NCBI RefSeq assembly: GCF_000002995.4
Contig: NW_025062479.1
Coordinates: 12,257,721-12,321,720 of the forward strand
DNA from: Brugia malayi
Lineage: Eukaryota > Nematoda > Chromadorea > Rhabditida > Onchocercidae
Reading direction: 5' to 3'
Length of the DNA stretch: 64,000 nucleotides
Position numbers and translations under genes: made by a program. A model generated the notes under the pieces. It was not told the DNA's origin and ran no database searches. It saw nothing but the letters and a program-made list of their open reading frames with translations. Numbering within the stretch: the stretch's first letter is position 1; each line of letters starts with the position of its first letter. Below are positions 1 to 33,000 of the stretch, piece after piece.

Positions 1-6345
<6,345 letters not shown>

Positions 6346-9300
6346 ACAGTGCCTTTCATCGTTGAATGTGCTCAGTGCTATTTTCTTGCTAGGAGTCGAT
6401 TCTCATGATGGATCGTTGCAGCTTGGCCAATTTGATGTGTTTTTGTTTGAAAGCATATTACATAAAATTTGTTACCTTTTAGAAATTTAGTTCTAGCGGT
6501 TAACAGTGATCCAGTATGATCTGATCACAGTAGCTGCCGTAGACGTGTATTTCAGAGAGACAAGGGCAAAATTTTATAGTGTGGTGCAGTCTCAGCTTCC
6601 AAATCATTGCATCTAATCGTCATCAGCTTCAAATCTTCTATACCTGTTGTCTTTACTTTTGTGTATCGAAATGATTATATGCGTTTAATTAATCAATTTT
6701 GCTATGACTTTGTCCTTGTCGTCTAATGTATAGAGAACGGTTTTGCGCAGACTTGTTTTTAACTTAAGTATCGATATTTACTCGATGATGCTCTCAAACT
6801 TTTATGTACTTTATCTCTTTCGATTTCAGTGTGTACGAGAGTTCACATAGCTTGGGAAATGAATAGTTAATTCATCATTTTGTAAAATTTTTCATGAGAA
6901 AATTGAGAAACCGTGTTTTCCCACTTTCGAGGTTACACTTTAGGATCGGGTAGGTTTTCTTTTTACACCACAATATGCTTTGTATTGTAAAAAAAAAGAA
7001 AAGAAAAGGAAGTTGTGCAGCTTTAGAGTTACTTGAAAAAAGTGTCATGTCAGGTGATCTATTATGAAGAGTAAAAGTATATTTTGCTCACGCAAGAAAT
7101 TATACCTAAAGTAAATCGAAGTCTGAAGCCATTTTATATGGAGGCTACATTTGAACACACCTCCCATAATATATGCATCTTTTTCATGTTTCATCGGGAT
7201 CATTTGCTTTTTGCTTTCCATAGCAAAATTGGCAGTTTAATATGCCTTTCCAGTGCGGTGGTATAAAGCGATTCATCGAACAGATCATGTTTGCTGAGAC
7301 GGTTGTTACCTACGTGTTTCCTCAAGTCTATTTGCTTTTGGAAGGAAATTTACTAGTATGAGGGTAATGAATTGGTTAAGAAATTAGGTTGGAAGAATAA
7401 CGAGAAAAGTTGGTGCCAGTCGATAGTCTTTCCGGAAAGTTGAAGTATATGCCAATGGTTTTCACTGTAGTGATCTTTATTTATTTGAAAACATTTGTTA
7501 TTGAAAGGAAGACTACTTGACAAGGGTTGCAAATGCCATCTGTATCCTTTCAAAGCAGTGCATAACTGAAGTTTATAGATGGTTCTGGAACATGTTATTT
7601 TACTGCTGCATTCTCGCCATTCTACAACCGTTATTTTTTTTTTTTTGGGTATGCGAGCGTATAAATATGTAATCCTGTGTGATGGTTGTTGCTATGTCAA
7701 CATTTTTCTTCGTTTTGTAGGAAAGCTGAAATTATAAAATTGAGACGGAAGATACTCGTTGTCGTCATCAATTATTGCTAACTCCAGATATCTCTTGATA
7801 TCTTTGCTTATAAAAAATAAGCAGATCTAATTGTTCGGTAGAACTTTAATTCAAAAATGGATAATTCGTAGCTTTATGAAAAAGTTATCTCTTCCGATGT
7901 TCCACTATATGCCACCGTTTTTTTTACTCAGGAACACCAGAGCGGTAAACGGGGGTAACTTTAGCAGTGATTTGTTATTCCACTGCATTATTAACTAAAT
8001 GTTTTCCGAAAAACCATGTTAAGTTGTCCACTTTTTAAATTTGAAGTTCTTCTTATGGACCTTCCGAAAAAGGTGCATGAATTCAGTGGCAGTTTTTTGG
8101 AGTGATCAGACCACCTGACTAATAGCAAAACAGGAAACTCATGTTTGTTGTCATTAAGCGGTCACTACCTTCTATCTAGAAATGAATGCATAAGTACTGA
8201 TTGAAACCTGAGATATTGATAATAAAGAAAAAAGAAAAAAGGATATATGCTACATACTACAAGAAATCCTTGAATAATGAACAGCTGCCAGGTTGAGCGG
8301 TATGAAATATTGTAAAACAAAAATATACCATTGCTTATGAAGATTACCTTCATGGTGTAATTCATATTTTTGCAAATTACATTTCTGGACTTGAATTATT
8401 ATTCACCTTGGCTTTAGGTAGGCTTGATCCACGAAAGCACAAAATACGACCTAGTAACTCAATAATTTCATCCCTGGTTTTAAGATTTTCAAGACAAATG
8501 TTGGTAATGGAAGAATAATAGAACAATCTTCGGAATATTCATGCATCTAATTTGAGCAGGATGTGATGAAAGTAACAACGGATCGTATTATTTAGAGGAC
8601 CTCATGCAGAAATTTTTCTACAACAGCAATTGCTTGACAAGTTTCTCAGCTATGGCATGTTTGAAACGTCGATAGGTAGTTGAAGAATATAACTCACTGT
8701 TCCTTTAAGCAAAAGGAAAAAAGAGTTAAATGGGACATATTTGTGACAATTGAGTAGGATGTGATGGAGGAAAAATTCCGCAAATAATGCGAAGAAAGCG
8801 AATAGAGGTAGTCGATCGCTTTCACAGCTGAATTATTTGTTTATTTCATCTCACTGTTGGAATGTAAATTCGAGCGCTACGCCGTAAGCCCCAAAAAACA
8901 CCGATCTCCGACATTTCATCCCGTAAGAAAAAAAAAATTATATCCAAATAGCTGTCATTTTTACTGCAAAAAAGGGTAAAAATAATTAGTTCACTTCGTA
9001 TGAATCAGAAACACTGGAATTTAAAGTAGCAGTTAATGCTGTATATAACAACTCAATAGAGAGTCTTAATTTGACCACTTCTTGAATTAGTTGTATCAAT
9101 TTTGTTTATCTTTTCGCTTCTCACCTCAATAAAGCTTAGCTCAGTTCATTCATTAACAACTGACCACCTACAATACTGCTTGGATTAACAGGTGGGAAGC
9201 GTAATATAGTAAATCAAACGCAGCATACCAAACTTTTATTAACATATAAATTAAATGAGCTTGACGGCAATTTTATCCAAAGTTCCACGCAATAGGTAAT

Positions 9301-10076
9301 AATTCTGTTCAGTATTCTGTCATGGCATTATAGCAAACTCGTCTACATTCCGGCAACGAACTTGCAAAAGAAAAATCTAAAGGTTTTTTCCCCAGAAGCA
9401 TCCATTTGAATGCGCGCCTCGACAAATCACTTGGATCTTTGAGTCGTCGATTCATCCTCCATGACACCACAACAGAAAATTCGTCCTGCATGCAGCTTTA
9501 TTACCAACCGGCCACACATATGGCTTTCTATTCGTCGAAGTCCGGCGGACCACCCACAATGTTTTGCAAACGTGTCACAGTGTATGGTTGCTGCAGTATG
9601 CGATTTCCTCCCGTACAGTTTCTCCACATGCGGTTTCCTCACATGCAGCTTCCTCCCATGCGATTTCTTCACATACGGTTTCCTTACTAATAGACCACCC
9701 ACAGTGTCATCACCTCCCAGCAGGACCAGCATAGCAGAGCGATTACAAAGAGTACGTTGGCAATGATTGGTGATGATGTAAAACAAGCGTGGTGTGGGGT
9801 AAATTCAGATTTCCAACTCTGTCTAGAGTGTGCTTCTCCGTTCGGGTCCCTCCCTATATATCCCAAAGATATTTTCATAAGCACGGCAGTTTTCTTCTAT
9901 TCGAGAATATAAAAGCATATGGTGCGTCTGCTAATTTTAATTCTTATCATAACTATTTCTGAATTTGTTACATCTTGAACTTTGGTATTTTCTAATGAAC
10001 AGATGCATAGCGAGAAAGCAACCAAATGAGAAAATAACTAATGAATTTGTTGTCATTGAAACTTTGTATAGATAAA
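6346..10076. other. Unique spacer between the inverted arms
   Basis: About 3.7 kb of AT-rich DNA without a recognisable gene. The left part presumably holds the 3' UTR and downstream flank of the GRK gene. The right part (about 9300-9850) is less AT-rich and carries a 15-bp minisatellite and overlapping open frames on both strands. I recognise no protein in them. Confidence 0.7.
9598..9687. repeat. 15-bp minisatellite, six imperfect units
   Basis: Six consecutive 15-base units begin at 9598, 9613, 9628, 9643, 9658 and 9673, built on the theme atgcggtttcctcac. Because 15 is a multiple of 3, any open frame through it shows a five-residue repeat. On + the frame 9406-9690 gives MRFPP/MRFPH/MQLPP-type units; on - the frame 9427-9786 gives VRKPH/GRKLH-type units. 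The 11-mer gaccacccaca occurs on each side (9549 and 9692). No known protein family is recognised. Confidence 0.85.
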
Positions 10077-13286
<3,210 letters not shown>

Positions 13287-16200
13287 TTCTTCCACATTGC
13301 CCATTTATTAAGTACTACGACTTTCCTGATGAAGGTTGCGCTAGCGTTTTGCAATATGATGAGATCTGGATGATTGGCATGAAACTACTAATTGCACATT
13401 TTTCGCCTTTTTTAAAGATATTTTGACAGTCCTGATTTAAAAATAATTCCAAAAAGAGTATAAAGATGAGAACACTCGTGTTTTTTAAATTGCTTCTACG
13501 CTTTATGTCGTACACTGCTGAATATATCTTTTTACTTACAGCATTCAGATAAAAATCATCCTTACTTGAAATTGAAAATTTGTTGCTAGCACAGAGAATT
13601 AAATTGATTCAAAAATGATCTGCCGTTGAAAATCGATGCTTGTTGAACATTAACTCCTATAACTCAAATATCATTCAGAGTTCTGCCCAAATTTGGCATT
13701 GACATTCAATGATACGATTTCCAGACTATGATGGAACAACGTGGTAAGTTAAGGAATAGCCAAAAAAGCGATGATGTGGGATACTTTTTGGAAAACTGCT
13801 AAGGTTTGTTTACATTTTGGATTAGCTTCGCAAAATTGTTTTATCCAAACGTCAATGTTATATGCAGGACTTTAGGTAGTCGAAGCATGATTTAGTAAAA
13901 ACAAGCAAGCCTCTTGAGCCAGCTATTAGACACCTGCTACGATTGTCTTCTGTTGAAGAATGATGCTCGCTAGGTATTTCTGAAGGATTCCTAGGCATAT
14001 GCAGTTATTCATGCACCAATGAAATGTTTTCGCCACAGAAATGGTAGTTTTCTTTAAAATTCGTCATTAAATTTGTTAGAGAATTATGTGGTGAAAAAAA
14101 GAAAGAGCTTGCAAGTAAAATTAGGGTTTTTTTTTTTTCATCATTTGTATAAATTAAAATGAAAAAGATATAAATGATACTGAGAATGCAAATAGAAATT
14201 GATTAGAACAGAATTCTGAAGTTTTCAGCGTGTTCATGTCGTTTGTTTTCTATATTTTTATTTTAAGGTATATTTTCTACTGTTCATGTAGAAATGAAAG
14301 AGAAATAATAACATAAGCATGTATGTTGGAAGGATTTCGATATTCGCTATCTCACAGCCTTAAAAACAAAAAACTTTTGTTATTTGTTTCTGTCTCTAGA
14401 ATCTGTCTCGAGAAACTGTCAGTCAACTTTGCAATTTTTTTTTGTGTTTCATTTTTTTTTTTTGAAATGTCATTTTTGCTTAAATATTTCAAGGCGATAT
14501 TATTAAAGCATTACATCATTTTTTTTTTCTTCATACTGCTTTCCAAATCATCCAAGTGTACCCTGCGAGCAATCTGCGAGCAGATTCTCTATTTACTGGA
14601 AAAACGACTGCAATAGGTAAACAGTTTATTCCTTTTTGTACTCAATCCTGTTCACACATTTATTCTAACTTCAGCAAATATTCATTCCAAATTTTCCACT
14701 TACGCTTAAAAAATTGGATGTCCTCTGAAAAAAAAAAAAAAAATTTTTATGTAGAGTAGGAATATAGCTTGAATGTTTGAGGACGAAGTTCTTCCAGTTT
14801 ATGAAGCATTGATTCAGTAGATAAGTGGAAAATAATTCAATGTTGCAAGAATTTCGTTATCCTGTAGAAAGCATAAAATATACAAAATATTTAAATATTA
14901 TTTGAATCTCTCAATTTCTTGTCTTCCACTTAGTTTTCAAAGGTTACAGGTAAAGTTATATATATGGGATCTTGGACCATTTCTATTTAGTTGTATATTG
15001 CTATTAATGCTGTGCTTTCAATGACTTTCAAACTCAACCTTCTTCTATTTCTACTACAGATATTTAAAATTTGCAGTTTTCATTAATTTTTCAAAATAGC
15101 ACATGAATAGAGTTGAACGCAGTGATTTATAATACAACAATATATAGCATTAATATGACCACTTTTTTATGTTGTATGCAGAACTTTGTATCAGTTGAAA
15201 AAAGGCTGGTAGATTGGTTTTTACTATTGATTTACTTGTATTGCTAGAAGTAAACAATCACACAGACCATGTTTGTTTACTGATGTTTCCCAGAGTTCTG
15301 GTTAAACGATTGTCGAACTGGAATTATGCTGTTGAAGAATTCTTACTATACAGAACTCTTCTTAATCTTAATACTTATATTGTGTTGCATATTCGTTAGC
15401 ATAATTACTCAAAAAATACAATTTGGCATAATTCCATCAATGATGTTTAATTCTATTTAAGTTTAATCACTGACAAGGACACTTTAAAGAGAACTTTATC
15501 ACGCATGTCTTCTTCATAATCATATCATCGTTATTATCATTCTTTCACCATATGCAGCGATTGTAGCACTTCATATGGTAATATTGTGTCAGTCACAGTA
15601 AAAGTAAAAAATAGTGGAATTATGAGGATCGTCAATCAGTTCCAAGCAATTTCTTGATGCTGCTTAGTAAGATTCATTTCAGTTCATTTGAAATTTTTTA
15701 GCATTTTTTGTACTTTCTTGAGAAAAGTGGTTTTCAAGAGAACCCGCCTACTTCTGACGTTCGACTCATAGATATATTCAAATGTGTCATATGTAACAAA
15801 TAAAATTATAAAATTTGCAGAAAAACTAATTTGATTAAGCAGTATGAGAAGAATTAAAATCTGATCTGTAATGCTTCGAATCTAGTATTAACATTCAGGT
15901 CTTTTATTTGTATTCAAAAAAAAAAAAAATGAAATTAAATGGATTGTTACAACACAGGAGTTTGGTAATGGTATTGTATAGACTTGTCTGCTACCAAACT
16001 TTATTTTATTAGAAATAAATTACATTTTGCTAGAAATGAAGAGGAGATGATTTCCAAGGATTTTATCACATTATCACAAATTCTCAAATTAAGTTTCTAA
16101 AAAAGCTGCACAGAGGATACAATGGTTGGCTGTTTTCGCTCATACTCAATACAGCATTTTAATTTACATCAGTGTATGAGAAACTGGGAAATTTAATGGC

Positions 16201-19200
16201 AACATTAAAGTGTCATAAAGCTTTCTTGATTAGTAACAGATTTTAAATTCAATGAAATTATAATCTGATAAGAGCAGAGGAAAGTGAAATTAACGGTAAC
16301 AGGATGTATGTTTAACAATACCGTAATATCAGGTGCCATCAGCATTACTTTCATTATATAAAAACCAAGCCATAAAAATCGTTTCTTTGAATTTCACTGA
16401 ATTTCCCTTGCGCGGAGAAATGTAAAACACTGGAAAACAAAAAAGAAACGATATAGGAGTGAAATCAAAAATTCTGTTAGTTTTTTTTGCTGCAAATCTC
16501 GCATTACCTTTTGAATCTTCAGTTTGGAATGACTTGATGGAAAAAATGTTTCATTTTTTATTTCTTGAATCCAAGTTATTAGCTAGTTTCTCAGTATTCC
16601 TTGGAAGTTTGTATTGTCATTGTCATTATTTATTCAATGCGCTCATCAAAATTAGCAATTTCTCAATTCATAATGACAACTCTTGTTAACAACAACGATC
16701 ACCTTGTAAGAAGTACCGGAGTGGTAATTAGTGGAATACTTTGGAAGAGATCAAAATAGGTGCTACATTGCAAAAAAAAACTCCTGGTTTTCATTTTACG
16801 ATTAACAGCATTTGCTGACTTCTCTAGAGCTTGTAATAAGTATTAGTTTAATTTGTTTAAGAAAAGTTGCCCAGCTCTTCTTAATGTTAGTTTTCCGAAT
16901 AAAATTCAGGCATTTTATTGTGAATGAATACGTTATCTATGACCTTCTTCATTCGTTTATGCCTAAAAGTAGAATCACGGAAGTTCCGAAGTTACTAACG
17001 AAGCATTGATCATGCCGAAGAAATTTAGAAAAAATAAATGTCCGAAATGATTTTTTTAAATTATATGTTCTTTTAGTTGGTGTATGATTTAGTTTATAAC
17101 TTTAACTTTTATTTTTATTGCTATCATATTTGGAACAAGATTACACTTGTTCCGAGTATTCCAAGTATTGCATTGTTAAATTTAAAATTTGTTCATTGCA
17201 TACGAATTAGATGCTTGACTAGAGTTAGTTTTCTCGTACGAAAAATAATCACTGCCAAGTCCCGGATACTGTAGAAAGGCTTACCACTGCTAATGCTCAT
17301 TTACATACTCAACTTACTGATAAAGCATAAATACGGGAAATATGATGAAATTATTGAAAACTAGAAAATGACTACTCCGGGATTAGTTCAGTCACAGAGA
17401 CAGATCGTCAAGAAAGAGTTTCGAGAATTACAACGTGAGCAGAAGGAAATAACTTCGATCATGTATTTAATTAATTCAAATGTTCTTCTTCGCCGAATTC
17501 TGAACCAATTTGATGATTGCAACTTAAAAAATCCTTCAATTGAATGTGATTCTGGTCATTTAAAGTAATGTATTTTATTGTCTGCTATTTCTTACGTTAC
17601 ATGCAAGCAATGCTATATATATTATCTAAGTGTCCAGTATATGCACCCATTTTGATGCGTTTTTCCTATACGAAGGTATTTCTATTTGGTATACTTTGGG
17701 AAAAACAAAGGATAAACAGGATCAGTTGACTGCATATGCAGAGTGCATTGATCACTCATTTTTTGTTTTTCATTTACGATTTGCAGTTTCATTCCATTTC
17801 TAAATTCATTAATTTGCATAATGTTCGGCAAAAGATTTTGAAGAACATTTCGCCGTATATAATTTAAGTACCCATAAATAATGAAATGCGAATGATGGGA
17901 TAGTTTAACTGAAATATTTGTCAGGATTTACAGAACAGAGAGTGCTCATGATGCTGAGGTATTGTGGTATTGAATAAAAAAAGAAAAAATAAAAAGCATG
18001 GTGATAAAGAGGTCTGTGGTTGGCAAATAATGAATTCGAAGGATGATGACCAACAAAATATTGTGTCTCCGGAATAAAAAATTCTTTCTATCGTTATTTT
18101 TTTATTTTTTGAAACATGCGGTCATAAACAAATAGGTTTGTAAGCGACTTAACTGTTAATTATATTCTTCTGCCTGATGACAACCATTAAAAGCATTCTG
18201 AAAGGTACGGAGACTTAGGCCTTATGTTAGATGTTTCCAATAAGGCATTTCCTTGGAGAGTTCATCAAATTCAATTATTGGAGAAAGTATTATAAAATAA
18301 AAAAGAAGTGATATCAACTTAAAGAGTATCGTAAAATGTTATTCACAATGTTAAATATATAGAAGCAGTAAAATGTGCCTTATTAAATTGGATAAAAAAG
18401 TTATGCTAAACAAATTCTGCAATGGATAGAAATACAAGAGGAAGTGTGATGCTGTTTACTTCATCAATTTTTTAAAAAATTTGTTAAATTGGAAAGACGG
18501 ATAATCCACTATTAGCACTTGAATTTGTTTCGTACTAAAACATCAAGGTACTAAAAGAATAAATCTGAGCCATGAAAAGCCTTTCAATTACAATGACTCA
18601 TTACTCATTGTATCATAGAAAAAACAAAAGTTTAGTGGAAATGAAAAGATTTAAATAATCAAATTCCATTAAAATCGATGTGGGTCTTTTCCATTCCTAA
18701 GTATCACACTGAGTCAAAAAAATGCTTCTTACAACCTGCTATTTTCAAAATGCTACACCAGTTCCATCTGAAGTGTTTAGTGTGAAATTATCTACATGAA
18801 ATGAATGAGGCACGAAGTGATCTGTTGATTTTCGTTTAATCGGAACATTCTGGATAATCTTTTCTAATGATTTCACTAGCTAATTACTTTTAATAGACTA
18901 AAATACTTTCCTTTTTCTTTTTAGATTGCATCTGGTCATTAGACTTTTGTTAAATTGACTTCATACAACACGAGATTTACCCCACAATATGTTTGATTCG
19001 ATGATGAAAGAAATGTTTTAGTGATTGTCAAATAATCCATTCTGCTTCAGCTTTCCTATTTGAAACAGAATTAAAGAAGCCATTTCTCTAATATCCGTAA
19101 TATCCAATATTAAGGTACCATTTGAAGATCATGGGAATTTTCCCAGTATTTCTCACAAGCACCATAAAGTTTGAAGTTCAATCGATTGCTTGCATATAAG

Positions 19201-21156
19201 TGTTGCAGAAGTTTTTGGCTTTGATTAATATCAGTTTGGAAAAGATGCTTGCGCATGTATCTGAATACTTTGTCAAGTGTCAGTGGATAGCAAGTTCGAT
19301 AGACTCAATTCCCATATGAGTTATTGGTTGCATTTCTTCTGTTTCACCCCTAAGCTATTCTTTTTTTAACATAGCTTCTAAACATTACTATCTTATCAAC
19401 CTTCATTTATGATAATTTCTACTCACCATTACTTGTTCTTGTCATTATTGTGCTAATTTGGTTATTCCAGTATCAAATAGCACTTGATATTTCAAATTAA
19501 AAGCCGAGTGCTTCATGTAAATACATGTAGGACACAATATAAGATTTTGAGAAATTTTACGATCAATTTCTTCTGATAGTAAAGTTAAGCCCAATTTTTG
19601 ATTCAAACTCTAAGTGAAGGTTTTTTGAATCGTAAAATACTCAGAATATCTTTCTTGTTTTGACTGTCTATTTAGATACACAACTGGTGAATATTATTGT
19701 ATTTCACATACACTTTCGCTGCTATGAATAAAACAATAGCTCTGAGAAAATTTATAACCATGTAAAGCGATTTATTACTGCTCAAAACAAGAAGCAGAAA
19801 AAGACGGAGAATGCTGAACAGTAAGCAATGAAGATATTTGATAGGGCTGTAGCATTTTCACACTTTTACGCATACTCTGTTAGTATCAAATTTGCCTCAA
19901 GAAGGTAAATTATTTTATCAGTTCTAAAAATGGAAATTTTACTGAAGGGAAAGTTGCGTAAGATCGTTTTGTTAGAACTGGATCTCTAACTTTCTAGCAC
20001 TTATATTTTATATTTTCAGAATTAACCCTTAGCCTAGAAGAAAAAAATCGGCATGAAACAAGATGTTTATTATACGGCAAAAAAAAAGTAATAAATAAAA
20101 ATCATCATCCGACATAGTGAAGTGTGCATGATCCAGATAAGTGCAACATAACTATTAATTATTTAACAAACAAAATTTGGAACATTAATGAGCAATTTAA
20201 AAGAGATGAAGAAAAGTTGTGTCCTTAAAGAAATTTGCATTTTATGCTAAAGCATATAAAAGTCCTTCAAGTAATGTTAGAGTGGAAGCAATTCAAATTT
20301 GACTGAACAATCCGTCTTCCATTTTTATTTGTTGCTTTGCGGAACCGGCTGAGAGATAGATAAGTAAGCATATAAATAGTAGCATAGAATGTCATTAGTT
20401 ACACTCTTTATTGCAACAGTTTAGTGGTAAACAATAAGTGGAACGATAAGTGGGGTGTGGATGAAGAAGGAGGGAGTAACGGAAAGGATGAGGAGGACTG
20501 AGAGGTGGTGAATTCGGATCGGTTCAAAATGGTCAGTTCGGTTCAGCAGGACAGAGATGGATGAGAAGCGTTGCAATACTGATACTATTACGGTATGCGG
20601 ATGCCATAGGGCGTGAAATGCAGGAGCAGAGCGTTGTGGATTGGTGGTGGCGAGAGGTGGGGCATCTTGGGGAGTGTTAGCTTGGAATCCGAAGGCCCTG
20701 ATTTCATATCAGCTTTTGATTTCCCCAGTGATTCGAGGCCTCTCCCAGCAGCACAACACGGGCCGGTGTTATTCAGCAGTTCTGTACTTTCTATTACAAT
20801 TCTCTAGCATCAGTTTCCTTCTTGCGCAAAATTTGGATAAAATTGACGAATTAGTTGATCCCGAGAGGCGTGGTTTTTTTTGTCAACATTAACCAATAGA
20901 TAGAAACAAATGGGCCTGGCAGATACATATGCGCGCACACACACACGCATATTACACATACACACACAGACAGACTTAGACTAAATATATGCATAGAATA
21001 TCCAAGAATCAAGCAATAGAGAGAGGAGTTTTTCTGGTTGAATGTTTAAGTGGCTTTTCACGTTTTCCAAATAACAGGCAGCAGTAACGTCAAATCGGTA
21101 CCGTTAACAGGAAAGAATTTCAACAGGGCAGTAAATGTTCTATATCCAATGCCAGT
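13287..21156. other. Large AT-rich intergenic region upstream of unc-3
   Basis: Almost 8 kb without a gene I can identify. It holds many short A and T runs and one small charged open frame at 17368-17568 (listed separately). The last 700 bases differ: a purine-rich, G-rich patch at about 20430-20720 with the repeated phrase gataagtgg, then a CA-rich stretch near 20930-20970. Being just upstream of the unc-3 start, that end is the natural place for its promoter and 5' leader; this is inferred from position only. Confidence 0.6.
17368..17568 (+). CDS. Small hypothetical open frame, 66 residues
   Basis: ATG at 17368, stop at 17566-17568. The product is charged and probably helical, with a stretch rich in K, E, Q and R (QRQIVKKEFRELQREQKEI) followed by a leucine-containing segment. 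It stands out from the surrounding AT-rich filler by its amino-acid make-up. It might be a small gene, or a first exon using the donor at about 17563 (gtaatg). I recognise no family and saw no partner exons. Confidence 0.25.
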   Translation: MTTPGLVQSQRQIVKKEFRELQREQKEITSIMYLINSNVLLRRILNQFDDCNLKNPSIECDSGHLK

Positions 21157-30040
<8,884 letters not shown>

Positions 30041-33000
30041 TTGATCTAATCTGTGAAGTTAGTTATCTTAAACGAACGTTCACATTATAACATATTTCAC
30101 ATTAACCCTTGTATTTACTGTTATGAATTAATCCGAAGACGTTGTGAAAACATTGTCCTTCAATTCAGATAAATTTTCGTGGCAACTGCTTTTTATTTTA
30201 AATCTATTTGAACAAAATTCGTGCGATCAGAAAAAACAATAACAATAAGGGGTCAGAAACCCAACGAAACACACTGGTAGTTCGTATAGTCTCTCAGAGT
30301 TAATTATAATCTTGTATTTTTTTTTTCTTACAAATAAATTAATGCAAAATTACACGTGACTTATGTCAAGTTATCTTGAACTGCTAACAATGTGCAAGCA
30401 TAAGTAACAAAAAGTATCACAACACTTAAAGTTGGCCGTGAATATTTCAACTTAAAGTATACTGAACATACAACTAAAACAATGGAACAAATTTGAGAAT
30501 AGAAAGGAATTTAAATTAATTAGATCAGATAGATTGACGTGATAAATTTGATTGTACTTTATTCCCGCTGTTTTCACAGTGGGATTCTTCGTCATAGGAT
30601 ATTACTTGTTGACGTATATTTTTTCCATCATTTTCAATACTTATAAAATAACAAAATGCTGAATTTACCCCGTTTTACATGAAGTTTTTTTTTTTTTTTT
30701 TACGATTATTTTTGCGAATCATACTCGATTTCTTTTCATTACACTACTCTATAGGAACCACATATATTACACTGTAATTTTGTATAATTAGACTGAGTTG
30801 TTTAATTGCAATCTGTTATTATACTTTTTTTTTGCTTGCTTTTTATTTTAACTTGCCTTTGGTACATTCTGATAGCAATACTGAGATGAGGAACCAATTT
30901 TACTGTAGTTTGATATTACCGATACGTATGGTCTTTAAAGTGCGATGCACCCTGACCAATCTTTCTTTGCTCAAATAAGAAGTTGTAAACGGGCAAGCAA
31001 AGAGATGGCGGTTATTCGTCTGTGTGGTCGATCACCGATCTCTTTTCCTGTTTGTAGTAGCTACTGTTTAGCAGAACACCGTACATCGCAAGCAAACTGC
31101 TGGAATATGACATTTAGTGAGTTTCATGGATTCTATGCAGCAGAAGCGAATAGGATGCCATTAGTGAGGGTTAGGTTTTGATATGGTTGACCAATGTTCA
31201 TAAATATCGGCTTTAAGGTATAATTCAACTTGAGCCATTATTTAAAATATTCGATGATTTGGTAATAATTATAGTGCATTAGAACTGAGAAAGGTTAGCG
31301 GAAGGAGTTAACATAATGGAAGAGGTATACATTAAGGAGACTTAACCTACCACGAAGAATGCCGCTGTTGAAACAATGGGAATAGAGTACAATCAAATTT
31401 GTCACGTCAATCTATCTGATCTAATTAATTTAAACTTTTTTCAATCTTCACTTTGTCTCACTTCTTCAATTGCATATTCGGTATATTTTAAGTTGAAATA
31501 TTACTTTGTATGTTGTGGTGTTTGTTGCTTCTACTGTAAATTCTTACGAGCTGAAGCTAACTTGATTAGTTAAACGCTTTCGATGTAAAATGAAATAACG
31601 CTTACATTAATCAGAGACAGAGTAACCATAAACAAAAAAGTACCCAAAAAGAAACAAATAAATAAGTTTAAAGTTTTAATCTAGTTTATGTCTATTGTGA
31701 AAGTATGAAATGATTCTTAACAATATCAGCGTATTATTGGATGAAAATTTTAGATCAATTTTTATAATTACTATATTTTCCACTTGTCATTTTGAACCTA
31801 TTTCACAAGATTTTTATATGAATATTGCTTTTTTGAAACTTTATCGCTTACAACTTATCAAATTTTAATACAAATTATAGCAAGGATATTTTTGCTAAAT
31901 AAGATATATATTTGTAAAAGAATGCATTAGTAATATCTTATAAAAGTCTTACTTTGTATGTGCAAATCTCGGTTCCGTACTGGTTGATTGTTCGTTTTTT
32001 CAATAAAGCGGGTATTAGAAGACCTTTGCTTTGTGATTTTTGTAGTACAATATTTTTTTCTAGATTTACATGATGTAATGAAAAGCAAAGGTTTCCACTG
32101 AATAATAATAATAATAATGTATACGTCTATTTAAAATGCTCTAGATGTCCTTATTGTTGTAGTGGTTTACCTAAATTATATTTTCTTGTATTATCAATGA
32201 ATATTTTGTAAACAATAAAAATATGTTGATTTATTGATAAGTTTGGCTGTTTGAGTGCTCTATTACACAGAAGAGACTGATAAATTCATTTAAAGAAACT
32301 TCACAAACGATGACGATTATATCTGGAAGTGAAATGAAAATGACTGGAGTGAAATGCTACTTATCCGAATGCCATTTCACTTGGTTTGTAGGTTAACTTC
32401 TCTGACATAATTTTGATTTAAAAACCCAAAATTTCAAAGTAAAACAATGTAATATAATCTTTGAAAAAACTTTTACAGAGAGAAATGGAGGAAATGATGA
32501 ATAATGTGCAAGTGCTAATACAATAAATTTGGCGATTGCCTTTCCTATCTCTTCCGGCAACTTCTTCCTCTGTCCCTTTTATCGTCCCTTCCTTTGATGT
32601 CTTGATGATTTGTGATGCTCATCGAATCAACTCCAACTTTCACTGATTTGATCTGCTACTATGTCACTATCAGCAGTTTACACAATGAGTGATTCATCAC
32701 TTGTATTCTTAGGAATATTCTAGTTCTTTATCTAAGTAAAATTTGATTGCTTTGTAAATTAAAATGAAAATATCAAACAATCTGATGGATGCTCTTTTAA
32801 GCAGCAGAACCAGTTTACACTTCTTCCCAGTACCCCCTTAACCTGTGTTTATCATTCCTTTGATTCAAGATTGATGTCTCATTGCTGCTGTTTGCCTTTT
32901 ACTGCATGGTTACCTTTCCGAAGATCTTTCGCCTATCTGCACTCCCTAATAACTACTCCTTCATTTTTCTATTTTCACCGCCCCATGCTTCCTAAAAAAT

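Noticed and set aside
20613..20892. Two overlapping open frames upstream of unc-3
   Set aside because: They lie in the G-rich patch, overlap in different frames and show no family resemblance; more likely leader or promoter DNA.
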